The notes beneath the pieces are model-generated. The model was not told the DNA's origin. It saw only the letters and a list, made by a program, of their open reading frames with translations, and did no database searches. This document shows positions 1 to 3,784 of a stretch of DNA of 7,519 bases, one piece after another; positions within the stretch are counted from its first letter, which is position 1; each line of letters starts with the position of its first letter. The position numbers and the translations under genes were made by a program. This DNA comes from Parcubacteria group bacterium GW2011_GWA1_47_8 (lineage in GTDB: Bacteria > Patescibacteriota > Minisyncoccia > Phycocordibacterales > UBA1550), in contig LCOP01000030.1 in NCBI GenBank assembly GCA_000996605.1, positions 1 through 7,519 on the forward strand, read 5' to 3'.

Positions 1-791
1 AACTCCATACCGATATCTTTCTTTGAGCGAAGTTCCTCGAATGTGTGTTGTCCTGTATATTGCCGGACACATTCAGTAACGATGCTTTCTAGCGTTTCAA
101 ACCAGTCCTCATTCTCGAATACTGCTATTTCTGGATAGATGATTCGAATGGGAAGATTGATTTTCAAGTCGACAGAGACGTTACCGCCGAGGCCTACATC
201 GTTACTGTTTCCAGTATCCTTCTTTTCTGCATCGACCGTTGCCTTTTTTGTTCCCCCCGTTTCCGCACCTTCAACAAAAACCGCATAATTGAATGTTTGG
301 ACATAGAAGAACGTTGTCATATCATCTCTTGGCCAAAGCTCTGTCGTTTGGGTGCCGTCCTTGTTTTTCACAGGCTTCCACTCATTCCATCGAAATTCTT
401 CGTACATTCGCTTGTAAAAGGGTGGAAATCCAAAGAAGTATATTCCAAGATAACCTTCCAGCCATCCTAGAAATCCGTCATGACAGGTCGCTTCAGTTCC
501 TTTTTCAGTCTCAACGATTTTATAACGTGCAACTTCGCGTTCGTTGGTATGTTCCCCCGCTTGATTGTATTCATTTCGAGTTTCAGATATAAGCTTGCAG
601 TCATATCCGCGTGCCGAGATGAGAGGGTGATCTACTGATTCCCCTCTCATAACAAATGTCCCTTGACCTTCCTTGAGGAATCCAAATAGCATTCCAGTAT
701 CAATCTTGGCGGTTGCCCAGATTGCAAGAACCACAAGGAAAGAGAGGGCAGAAAATACTACGAGTATCCATAACCAGTCTGATAATGTCAT
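1..791 (-). CDS. SPFH/band-7-like membrane-anchored protein (3' end outside window)
   Basis: My own translation of the minus strand gives an open frame from the ATG at 791 to the window edge (263 codons, no stop), so the C-terminus is missing. Residues about 8-26 form one hydrophobic segment, which predicts an N-terminal membrane anchor. A short glycine-containing stretch follows (GFLKEGQGTFVMRG, about 37-50), then an aromatic patch with GIYFFGFPPFYKRMY (about 116-130). The beta-rich region at about 204-255 (NVSVDLKINLPIRIIYPE, then a helix ending in TFEEL) resembles the core of SPFH/band-7 (stomatin-prohibitin-flotillin) domains. Such proteins usually scaffold membrane microdomains or proteases, but the specific role here is unknown. 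The start is chosen because AGGAGA (799-804) lies 7 nt before the ATG and a good promoter lies further upstream. The family call is by eye; the membrane anchor is more certain than the SPFH fold. Confidence 0.6.
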   Translation of the reverse strand, partial: MTLSDWLWILVVFSALSFLVVLAIWATAKIDTGMLFGFLKEGQGTFVMRGESVDHPLISARGYDCKLISETRNEYNQAGEHTNEREVARYKIVETEKGTEATCHDGFLGWLEGYLGIYFFGFPPFYKRMYEEFRWNEWKPVKNKDGTQTTELWPRDDMTTFFYVQTFNYAVFVEGAETGGTKKATVDAEKKDTGNSNDVGLGGNVSVDLKINLPIRIIYPEIAVFENEDWFETLESIVTECVRQYTGQHTFEELRSKKDIGME

Positions 792-798
792 CGTGATT

Positions 799-804
799 TC
801 TCCT
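799..804 (-). promoter_or_regulatory. Ribosome binding site of the SPFH-like gene
   Basis: AGGAGA on the minus strand lies 7 nt before the ATG at 791. It fixes the start codon and is one of only two clear Shine-Dalgarno sequences in the window. Confidence 0.7.
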
Positions 805-821
805 ATAATGTTGAATATTTA

Positions 822-840
822 GTTCTCAAAGAACGAGAAC
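822..840. promoter_or_regulatory. Operator-like inverted repeat downstream of the promoter
   Basis: GTTCTC (822-827) and GAGAAC (835-840) are perfect inverted repeats 7 nt apart. A second overlapping pair, GTTCT (822-826) and AGAAC (830-834), is also possible. The site lies just past the expected transcription start of the SPFH-like gene, where a repressor or an RNA hairpin could act. No regulator is identified. Confidence 0.35.
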
Positions 841-850
841 ACCTATGTAT

Positions 851-879
851 ATTAAAGCAGATTTGTATAAAAAAGTCAA
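851..879 (-). promoter_or_regulatory. Sigma70-type promoter of the SPFH-like gene
   Basis: On the minus strand, TTGACT (874-879) and TTTAAT (851-856) are separated by exactly 17 bp. Transcription would start near 843-845, giving a leader of about 50 nt that carries the inverted repeat at 822-840 and the AGGAGA ribosome binding site. Confidence 0.6.
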
Positions 880-880
880 G

Positions 881-920
881 TTCACCCATGGCGGGTCGGC
901 GGGGGAGGGGAGAGGGTGAA
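881..920 (+). repeat. Inverted repeat enclosing a G-quadruplex motif
   Basis: TTCACCC (881-887) and GGGTGAA (914-920) are perfect 7-bp inverted repeats. Between and overlapping them is a G-rich tract with four runs of three or more G (893-895, 901-905, 907-910, 914-916) and loops of 5, 1 and 3 nt, which fits the usual G-quadruplex pattern on the plus strand. It lies directly upstream of the -35 box of the SPFH-like gene. Confidence 0.45.
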
Positions 921-999
921 AAACGCAGTATTTGCAAGACTTTAATTTGCCAAGGGCATCCTTTGGAATTTAAATCCCTCGGATTTTGATTAACCTGTA
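921..999. other. Intergenic stretch without a recognised gene
   Basis: No supported coding frame lies between the SPFH-like promoter and palindrome P1. The only structure seen is a small hairpin (AAATCC, loop CTC, GGATTT, about 972-986), which is too weak to call a terminator. Confidence 0.5.
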
Positions 1000-1110
1000 C
1001 CCCTACATGTATTTTACGCTATAGCGTAAAATACATGTAGGTGGTTTTTTGTTTTGGTTCACAAAATACGAAGTTTTACTCACGGAAAACTTATCCCGTA
1101 TAAAGTGCTG
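1000..1110 (+). repeat. Direct repeat copy 1 (palindrome plus 69-bp tail)
   Basis: It aligns without gaps to 2049-2159, with 7 differences in 111 positions (about 94% identity). The unit is the palindrome, a T-rich tract, and a unique tail ending in AGTGCTG where the tRNA-Leu-like sequence begins. Identity falls to about 75-80% in the tRNA-like part that follows in both copies. Confidence 0.85.
1002..1041. repeat. Palindrome P1, perfect 40 bp
   Basis: A perfect 40-bp palindrome centred at 1021.5, with core ACGCTATAGCGT and outer arms CCTACATG/CATGTAGG. It shares its core and most of its arms with P3 (1410-1453) and nearly all bases with P2 (2051-2090). A T-rich tract follows on the plus strand (1045-1055). 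It begins the 111-bp direct repeat that is repeated at 2049. It could be a protein-binding site, an element end, or a hairpin/terminator. Confidence 0.85.
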
Positions 1111-1165
1111 GACAGGAGGCTCGAAATCCCAATCCTTACGGAATACACTTCTGAGACGCATGCCA
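1111..1165 (-). pseudogene. Decayed tRNA-Leu fragment (3' two-thirds)
   Basis: In minus-strand terms this segment copies the tRNA-Leu at 1178-1259 from the D-arm side through the anticodon loop to the T-arm. Over the best 38 nt it has about 7 mismatches. The anticodon loop CTCAGAA (anticodon CAG) and the T-loop TTCGAGC are kept, but T-stem pairing is disrupted (GGGAT against CTCC) and there is no 5' acceptor strand. The matching 5' fragment lies on the far side of the intact tRNA at 1284-1303, so the two may be halves of one older gene copy. Confidence 0.65.
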
Positions 1166-1272
1166 TTCTGAACTCAGTGGGCGTGGGGAGGCTCGAACTC
1201 CCAACCCTTGCGGGATACGCTTCTGAGACGTACGCGTATACCAGTTCCGCCACACGCCCACTCAATTCAGAA
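1166..1272. repeat. 20-bp inverted repeat bounding the tRNA-Leu
   Basis: Left arm 1166-1185 and right arm 1253-1272 match as inverted repeats at 18 of 20 positions. The inner 7 bp are the tRNA acceptor stem, the next pair is the discriminator against the -1 base, and the outer 12 bp are flank. In the minus-strand precursor RNA one of the two mismatches is a G-U pair, so the acceptor helix could extend to about 20 bp. Confidence 0.75.
1178..1259 (-). tRNA. tRNA-Leu, anticodon CAG
   Basis: The 82-nt minus-strand gene has a complete cloverleaf. The acceptor is GGGCGTG paired with CACGCCC plus discriminator A (1178). The D-arm is GCG...CGC with GG in the loop. The anticodon stem TACGT/GCGTA holds loop CTCAGAA, giving anticodon CAG (reads CUG). 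A long variable arm (CCC-GCAA-GGG) is typical of class II leucine tRNAs. The T-arm is GGGAG-TTCGAGC-CTCCC. CCA is not encoded (CTG follows), so a CCA-adding enzyme is needed. The acceptor helix continues into the flanks as a 20-bp near-perfect inverted repeat (1166-1185 with 1253-1272). It is surrounded by decayed copies of itself. Confidence 0.92.
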
Positions 1273-1283
1273 AATATAAAATA

Positions 1284-1303
1284 GCCCAATTCCGCCACAC
1301 GCT
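1284..1303 (-). pseudogene. Decayed tRNA-Leu fragment (5' end)
   Basis: The minus strand reads GCGTGTGGCGGAATTGG, which differs from the 5' end of the intact tRNA-Leu by one base. It stops within the D-arm. With 1111-1165 it would make most of one leucine tRNA, interrupted by the intact gene. It lies in the expected leader of the tRNA transcript. Confidence 0.6.
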
Positions 1304-1315
1304 CTCGTACGGTGC

Positions 1316-1324
1316 ATTTTAGCA
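1316..1324 (-). promoter_or_regulatory. Candidate extended -10 promoter of tRNA-Leu
   Basis: On the minus strand TGCTAAAAT fits an extended -10 box (TGnTAAAAT), and CGTACGAGA follows shortly after. The same block (TGGTAAAAT, then CGGTACGAGA) is kept at 2316-2324 upstream of the decayed second tRNA copy, although the sequence between has diverged. No convincing -35 box is visible. Confidence 0.4.
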
Positions 1325-1409
1325 CAGAGTTACCGATCCTGAAACAATAATCGACATGCTCACCCTAGCGAAGCATTGCGCAACACTCGATAGAGTAATC
1401 CCCAACATC
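1325..1409. other. Intergenic spacer before palindrome P3
   Basis: The Cas2-like frame stays open back to an ATG at 1356, but that extension would translate the palindrome itself and has no ribosome binding site. I therefore read this stretch as non-coding upstream sequence. Confidence 0.5.
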
Positions 1410-1453
1410 CCCATACATGTATTCTACGCTATAGCGTATAATACATGTATGGG
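1410..1453. repeat. Palindrome P3, 44 bp, holding the start of the Cas2-like gene
   Basis: A 44-bp palindrome centred at 1431.5 with one mismatched pair (C1424 against T1439). It shares the core TACGCTATAGCGTA and the arms TACATGTATT/AATACATGTA with P1 and P2. The ATG at 1449 lies in its right arm. The single asymmetric base (T1439) creates a perfect TATAAT at 1437-1442. Binding of a dimeric protein here would block the promoter. Confidence 0.85.
1437..1442 (+). promoter_or_regulatory. -10 box of the Cas2-like gene, leaderless arrangement
   Basis: A perfect TATAAT ends 6 nt before the ATG at 1449, so transcription would begin at or next to the start codon. No Shine-Dalgarno sequence is possible in the palindrome arm. 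The -35 region (TACATG near 1414-1419) is poor, which suggests activation or a weak promoter. Confidence 0.5.
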
Positions 1454-2021
1454 AAATTTAGAAAAAGAATCAAAGAAGAGGTCACAAAAAGGAGAAGTGC
1501 AAAAACTAATCCTCGAAACTGTTGCCGCCGCGGGAGTTTTGGGTGTTGCTCTCGTTGCACCGAATGTTCTCGGCGCACTTCGCAAGCTTGGCGTTGATGT
1601 GTCAGGAAGAAAAAAGGAAGTTGTTAATGCGTCTAGGAAGAATCTTGTTGCCACCGGAATACTTGAATACGATGCGCGGGGGTTGTTACGTCTTACGGAA
1701 AAAGGAAAGAAAAAACTTCGTTCCATCGAGCGTTGCGATTATCAGGTCCCTCGACCCAGCAAATGGGACAAGAGATGGAGAGTTCTTATCTTCGATATCA
1801 AAGAAGAAAGAAAATCATTGCGAGATAAGGTGCGACAGACGTTGGTTATGATTGGTTTCGTTCGCCTTCAGGATAGTGTGTGGGTGTATCCGTATGATTG
1901 TGAGGACATCATTACGCTTCTCAAGGCGGATTTTATGATAGGGAAGGAGGTTCTGTATCTTATTGTGGATCGGATAGAGTACGACCATCAGTTGAAAGAT
2001 AGTTTTGGGTTGAGCAGGTAA
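1449..2021 (+). CDS. Winged-helix plus Cas2-like (PaaX-type) protein
   Basis: I place the start at the ATG at 1449 (190 aa), inside palindrome P3. The upstream ATG at 1356 would add translated palindrome. The N-terminus is basic (EKESKKRSQKGE), followed by a helical segment (about 17-47) and a winged-helix part (about 50-95, VNASRKNLVATGILEYDARG then LRLTEKGKKKL). The C-terminal domain (about 106-188) has the Cas2/PaaX ferredoxin-like pattern: WDKRWRVLIFDIKEERKSLR with Asp116 on the first strand, GFVRLQDSVWVYP (136-148), and a late strand VLYLIV. PaaX proteins are transcriptional repressors; Cas2 is a nuclease-fold protein that shapes the CRISPR integration complex. No cas1 or CRISPR array is present, so a CRISPR role is not supported. 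A palindrome-binding autoregulator, or a component of a mobile element, is my inference. The gene is bracketed by P3 and P2. Confidence 0.8.
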   Translation: MGNLEKESKKRSQKGEVQKLILETVAAAGVLGVALVAPNVLGALRKLGVDVSGRKKEVVNASRKNLVATGILEYDARGLLRLTEKGKKKLRSIERCDYQVPRPSKWDKRWRVLIFDIKEERKSLRDKVRQTLVMIGFVRLQDSVWVYPYDCEDIITLLKADFMIGKEVLYLIVDRIEYDHQLKDSFGLSR

Positions 2022-2050
2022 GCTAAAAAATTTTTACGTTAATTTGCCCC

Positions 2051-2090
2051 CCTACATGCATTTTACGCTATAGCGTAAAATGCATGTAGG
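2051..2090. repeat. Palindrome P2, perfect 40 bp
   Basis: A perfect 40-bp palindrome centred at 2070.5, 29 nt after the stop of the Cas2-like gene. It differs from P1 at only two positions, T-to-C (2059) and A-to-G (2082), which are each other's partners, so the palindrome stays perfect. It begins the second copy of the 111-bp repeat. Confidence 0.85.
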
Positions 2091-2100
2091 TGGTTTTTTG
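2051..2100 (+). terminator. Possible intrinsic terminator of the Cas2-like gene
   Basis: The P2 hairpin (up to about 18 bp of stem) is followed by GG and then six T's (2094-2099), G and four more T's. It lies just downstream of the Cas2-like gene. The stem is unusually long and AT-rich for a terminator, so termination may be a side effect of the palindrome. Confidence 0.5.
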
Positions 2101-2159
2101 TTTTGGTTCACAAAATACAAAGTTTTACTCACGGCAAACTTATCTCGCATAGAGTGCTG

Positions 2160-2245
2160 AAGGGGAAACTCGAACCTCCTAACCCTTGCAGAATATATTT
2201 CTGAGATGTACGCGGATACCAATTTCGCCACATACTCCCGATTCC
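2160..2245 (-). pseudogene. Decayed full-length tRNA-Leu copy
   Basis: On the minus strand this stretch aligns along the whole tRNA-Leu(CAG), with about three quarters of positions matching. It keeps the anticodon loop CTCAGAA, a T-loop-like TTCGAGT and most of the D-arm. One anticodon-stem pair is broken, the T-stem pairs poorly, and the acceptor strands do not form seven pairs, so I judge it non-functional. It holds the same place relative to palindrome P2 as the first tRNA locus does to P1. Confidence 0.65.
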
Positions 2246-2409
2246 TAATAACCTATCCAAGATTTCATGTTGAGCTTGAGTAAGCTCTTAACTTTACTGC
2301 GGTCTCGTACCGCGTATTTTACCACAGGGTTGCCGAAGAATGTATCCGATATCACTATCGTGTGTTATTGTGCAGGGTAAGAGGCAAGCGTAAATAAGCC
2401 CTCATGCCC
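2246..2409. other. Intergenic stretch with promoter-like motif and hairpins
   Basis: No supported gene. It holds a perfect 6-bp hairpin (GAGCTT 2272-2277, AAGCTC 2282-2287, 4-nt loop) and a 5-bp hairpin (GCGGT/ACCGC near 2299-2313). It also holds a minus-strand TGGTAAAAT (2316-2324) matching the candidate tRNA-Leu promoter at 1316-1324. The sequence 2301-2334 is recognisably the same as 1303-1336, marking the far end of the duplicated locus. I see no convincing terminator for the amidase gene that ends at 2410. Confidence 0.45.
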
Positions 2410-3666
2410 TTACCGCCGCACACTCATCAAGTTTGGTTGAAAAAGTTTGCGAAGTTCTGCGCGTGTCTTTTCTCCGACAACACCCCGCTCGTCTTTGATT
2501 CCGAATTTATACTGAAATGCATCGAGTGCCGCACGCGTGCACGGACCAAGAAGCCCCGAGAGCGGGCAGGCGTTGCGTGTATAGCCTGATGGGGGATAAA
2601 AACCTTTATCAATAAGTGCCGCTTGAAGCGCGAATACTTCAGCATTTGCCAAAGAAGTTTTCTTTACTGGCGTATTTCCTTCGTAGGGTAAAAGTGTGCT
2701 TCCATGCGACCCCGCGACGAGCGATGCTTCACCAAAAAAATCCGCAAGTCCCAGATATGTCTGAAATGCCAATTCCTTGAGTGCGAGTCGGCGGACATCG
2801 GGGGTTCGCAATTGCGGTTCGTAAATATACCCGTATTCGATAACCATACTCGCGGCATCGACAGAATTGCTGTTTCCTACTGCAATCAAATCTTGATCCT
2901 CGACGACCCCTTGGTCTTCTTTGGGAAGGCTTGAAACAGGGAACATGCGCGCAAGCCGCTTGAAAATATTTTTGGCAATCTCGGCAGTCGCTTGAGAATT
3001 CGAATACTGATACTCCGGAGTATAGATAGTAAATCCATTATGTTCGCCAGGGAGAGTCGGTTTTCGTGGAAAGCTATCGTTAAAATGAATATGTATGACC
3101 ATGTCGATTTGGTGGTCGTTTGCCCACTTATTGATACCGAAGAGACGTAATGCGACATCGCTTTGCGCCGCATTGTGTGGAGCCTGCTTACTCATTTTGA
3201 AGACCTTTCCTTCTTCAATCAACCGCACCATCTCCATCTTTTGCGAACGTACAAACGCCTTTATCTCTTCATCCTTCGCAGTAAAATAATTTTGAAAATC
3301 AGGGTTCCAGCCATCTTTGCCTCTCGTCATTGCCACCTCGTAATGACCGTCCTCGACGAGATACCGCGCAAGGATGAGCGCAAGATCGGCGTTTAGGTCG
3401 CGTTCCTTGATATCCAAGTATTCCGCCCCACCGAAATTTGGCTCATGTCCGGGGACAAGGAGGATACGCAACTTTTTCTTGGTCTCTGGAACGGCTTTAA
3501 ATGTAGTGCGTAATTGTGTTGCGGTGGTACTCTGTGTAAAGAACACCGATGCGGACATTGAGGAGGTTTTTTCGATGAACGTTACAACCTCTTTGCTGTT
3601 TCCCGCCAAAAAAGTTCCCATGGTAAGGAGCAGTATTGCGAACATCGTGGTACCAAAGAATTGCAT
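2410..3666 (-). CDS. N-acetylmuramoyl-L-alanine amidase with C-terminal peptidoglycan-binding domain
   Basis: The 418-aa protein begins with a hydrophobic segment (about 3-21) that acts as a signal peptide or membrane anchor. A linker leads to an Amidase_3 zinc domain (about 66-312). The expected metal and catalytic residues are visible: His74 in VPGHEP, Glu88 in IKERDLN, His194 in IHIHFND, and Glu277 in VIEYGY. The family cuts the bond between N-acetylmuramic acid and L-alanine in peptidoglycan, for daughter-cell separation or wall remodelling, outside the cytoplasmic membrane. Residues about 338-409 form a PG_binding_1-like domain (EVFALQAALIDKGF, then TRAALDAFQYKFGI and VGEKTRAELRKLF). The insert at about 115-165 is longer than in compact amidases. 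The ATG at 3666 has no Shine-Dalgarno sequence but has TATACT 6 nt upstream. It is divergent from the Gmad2-GerMN gene, a partner with a plausible wall role. Confidence 0.88.
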   Translation of the reverse strand: MQFFGTTMFAILLLTMGTFLAGNSKEVVTFIEKTSSMSASVFFTQSTTATQLRTTFKAVPETKKKLRILLVPGHEPNFGGAEYLDIKERDLNADLALILARYLVEDGHYEVAMTRGKDGWNPDFQNYFTAKDEEIKAFVRSQKMEMVRLIEEGKVFKMSKQAPHNAAQSDVALRLFGINKWANDHQIDMVIHIHFNDSFPRKPTLPGEHNGFTIYTPEYQYSNSQATAEIAKNIFKRLARMFPVSSLPKEDQGVVEDQDLIAVGNSNSVDAASMVIEYGYIYEPQLRTPDVRRLALKELAFQTYLGLADFFGEASLVAGSHGSTLLPYEGNTPVKKTSLANAEVFALQAALIDKGFYPPSGYTRNACPLSGLLGPCTRAALDAFQYKFGIKDERGVVGEKTRAELRKLFQPNLMSVRR

Positions 3667-3672
3667 CTGTTT

Positions 3673-3678
3673 AGTATA
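3673..3678 (-). promoter_or_regulatory. -10 box of the amidase gene, leaderless arrangement
   Basis: TATACT on the minus strand ends 6 nt before the ATG at 3666, so the mRNA probably starts at or near the start codon. This is the same spacing as in the Cas2-like gene. No good -35 box is seen at 17-18 bp. Confidence 0.45.
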
Positions 3679-3681
3679 TCA

Positions 3682-3704
3682 TGCAGGGGACACATTATCC
3701 TGCA
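3682..3704. promoter_or_regulatory. Inverted repeat between divergent promoters
   Basis: TGCAGG (3682-3687) and CCTGCA (3699-3704) are perfect inverted repeats 11 nt apart, with centres about one and a half helical turns apart. The site covers the upstream part of the amidase promoter and sits 6 bp from the -35 box of the Gmad2-GerMN gene. A shared operator is plausible but not shown. Confidence 0.35.
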
Positions 3705-3709
3705 AAAAA

Positions 3710-3738
3710 TTGTAAAATAAATAGAGTAGAGATATACT
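3710..3738 (+). promoter_or_regulatory. Promoter of the Gmad2-GerMN gene
   Basis: TTGTAA (3710-3715) and TATACT (3733-3738) are 17 bp apart. The expected start near 3745 gives a leader of about 40 nt. That leader can form a hairpin from TGAGGT (3745-3750) and ACCTCA (3764-3769) and lacks a Shine-Dalgarno sequence next to the ATG. Confidence 0.55.
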
Positions 3739-3784
3739 ATAGTTTGAGGTACCATTCTCATAAACCTCACCCCTAAACAAACAT

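Larger units (their letters stand above)
2049..2159 (+). repeat. Direct repeat copy 2 (palindrome plus 69-bp tail)
   Basis: The ungapped partner of 1000-1110 with 7 differences. Two of these are the paired changes in the palindrome; the other five lie in the tail. The repeat continues at lower identity into a tRNA-Leu-like sequence. The two copies flank the tRNA-Leu gene and the Cas2-like gene. Confidence 0.85.

Noticed and set aside
293..592. Plus-strand 99-aa open frame
   Set aside because: It lies wholly opposite the SPFH-like gene, has no family resemblance and no ribosome binding site.
1261..1280. TATATT just upstream of tRNA-Leu as its promoter
   Set aside because: It is only an AT-rich run with no -35 partner, while the extended -10 at 1316-1324 is kept in the duplicated locus and is the better candidate.
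1080..1325. Minus-strand 81-aa open frame
   Set aside because: It is a translation of the tRNA-Leu and its decayed copies. The repeated GRVAELVYAYVSEA/VGSSSLP pattern is the usual product of reading a leucine tRNA as protein.
1356..1448. Longer 221-aa start for the Cas2-like protein
   Set aside because: The extra 31 residues are read through the palindrome (IPIHVFYAIAYNTC), with no ribosome binding site. The ATG at 1449 has a TATAAT at the right distance and begins with a basic segment fitting the family.
1002..2090. CRISPR array, suggested by a Cas2-like protein and repeats
   Set aside because: There are only three repeats, at uneven distances, each a full palindrome, with a gene and a tRNA between them. 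There are no regular spacers and no cas1.
2160..2245. Second working tRNA-Leu gene
   Set aside because: The anticodon loop is kept, but the T-stem and acceptor stem do not pair properly, so I list it as a decayed copy.
2376..2420. Terminator for the amidase gene
   Set aside because: GGTAAG and CTTACC and a GAGGGC/GCCTC pair can form an imperfect stem, but it has a bulge, a long loop and no T-tract.
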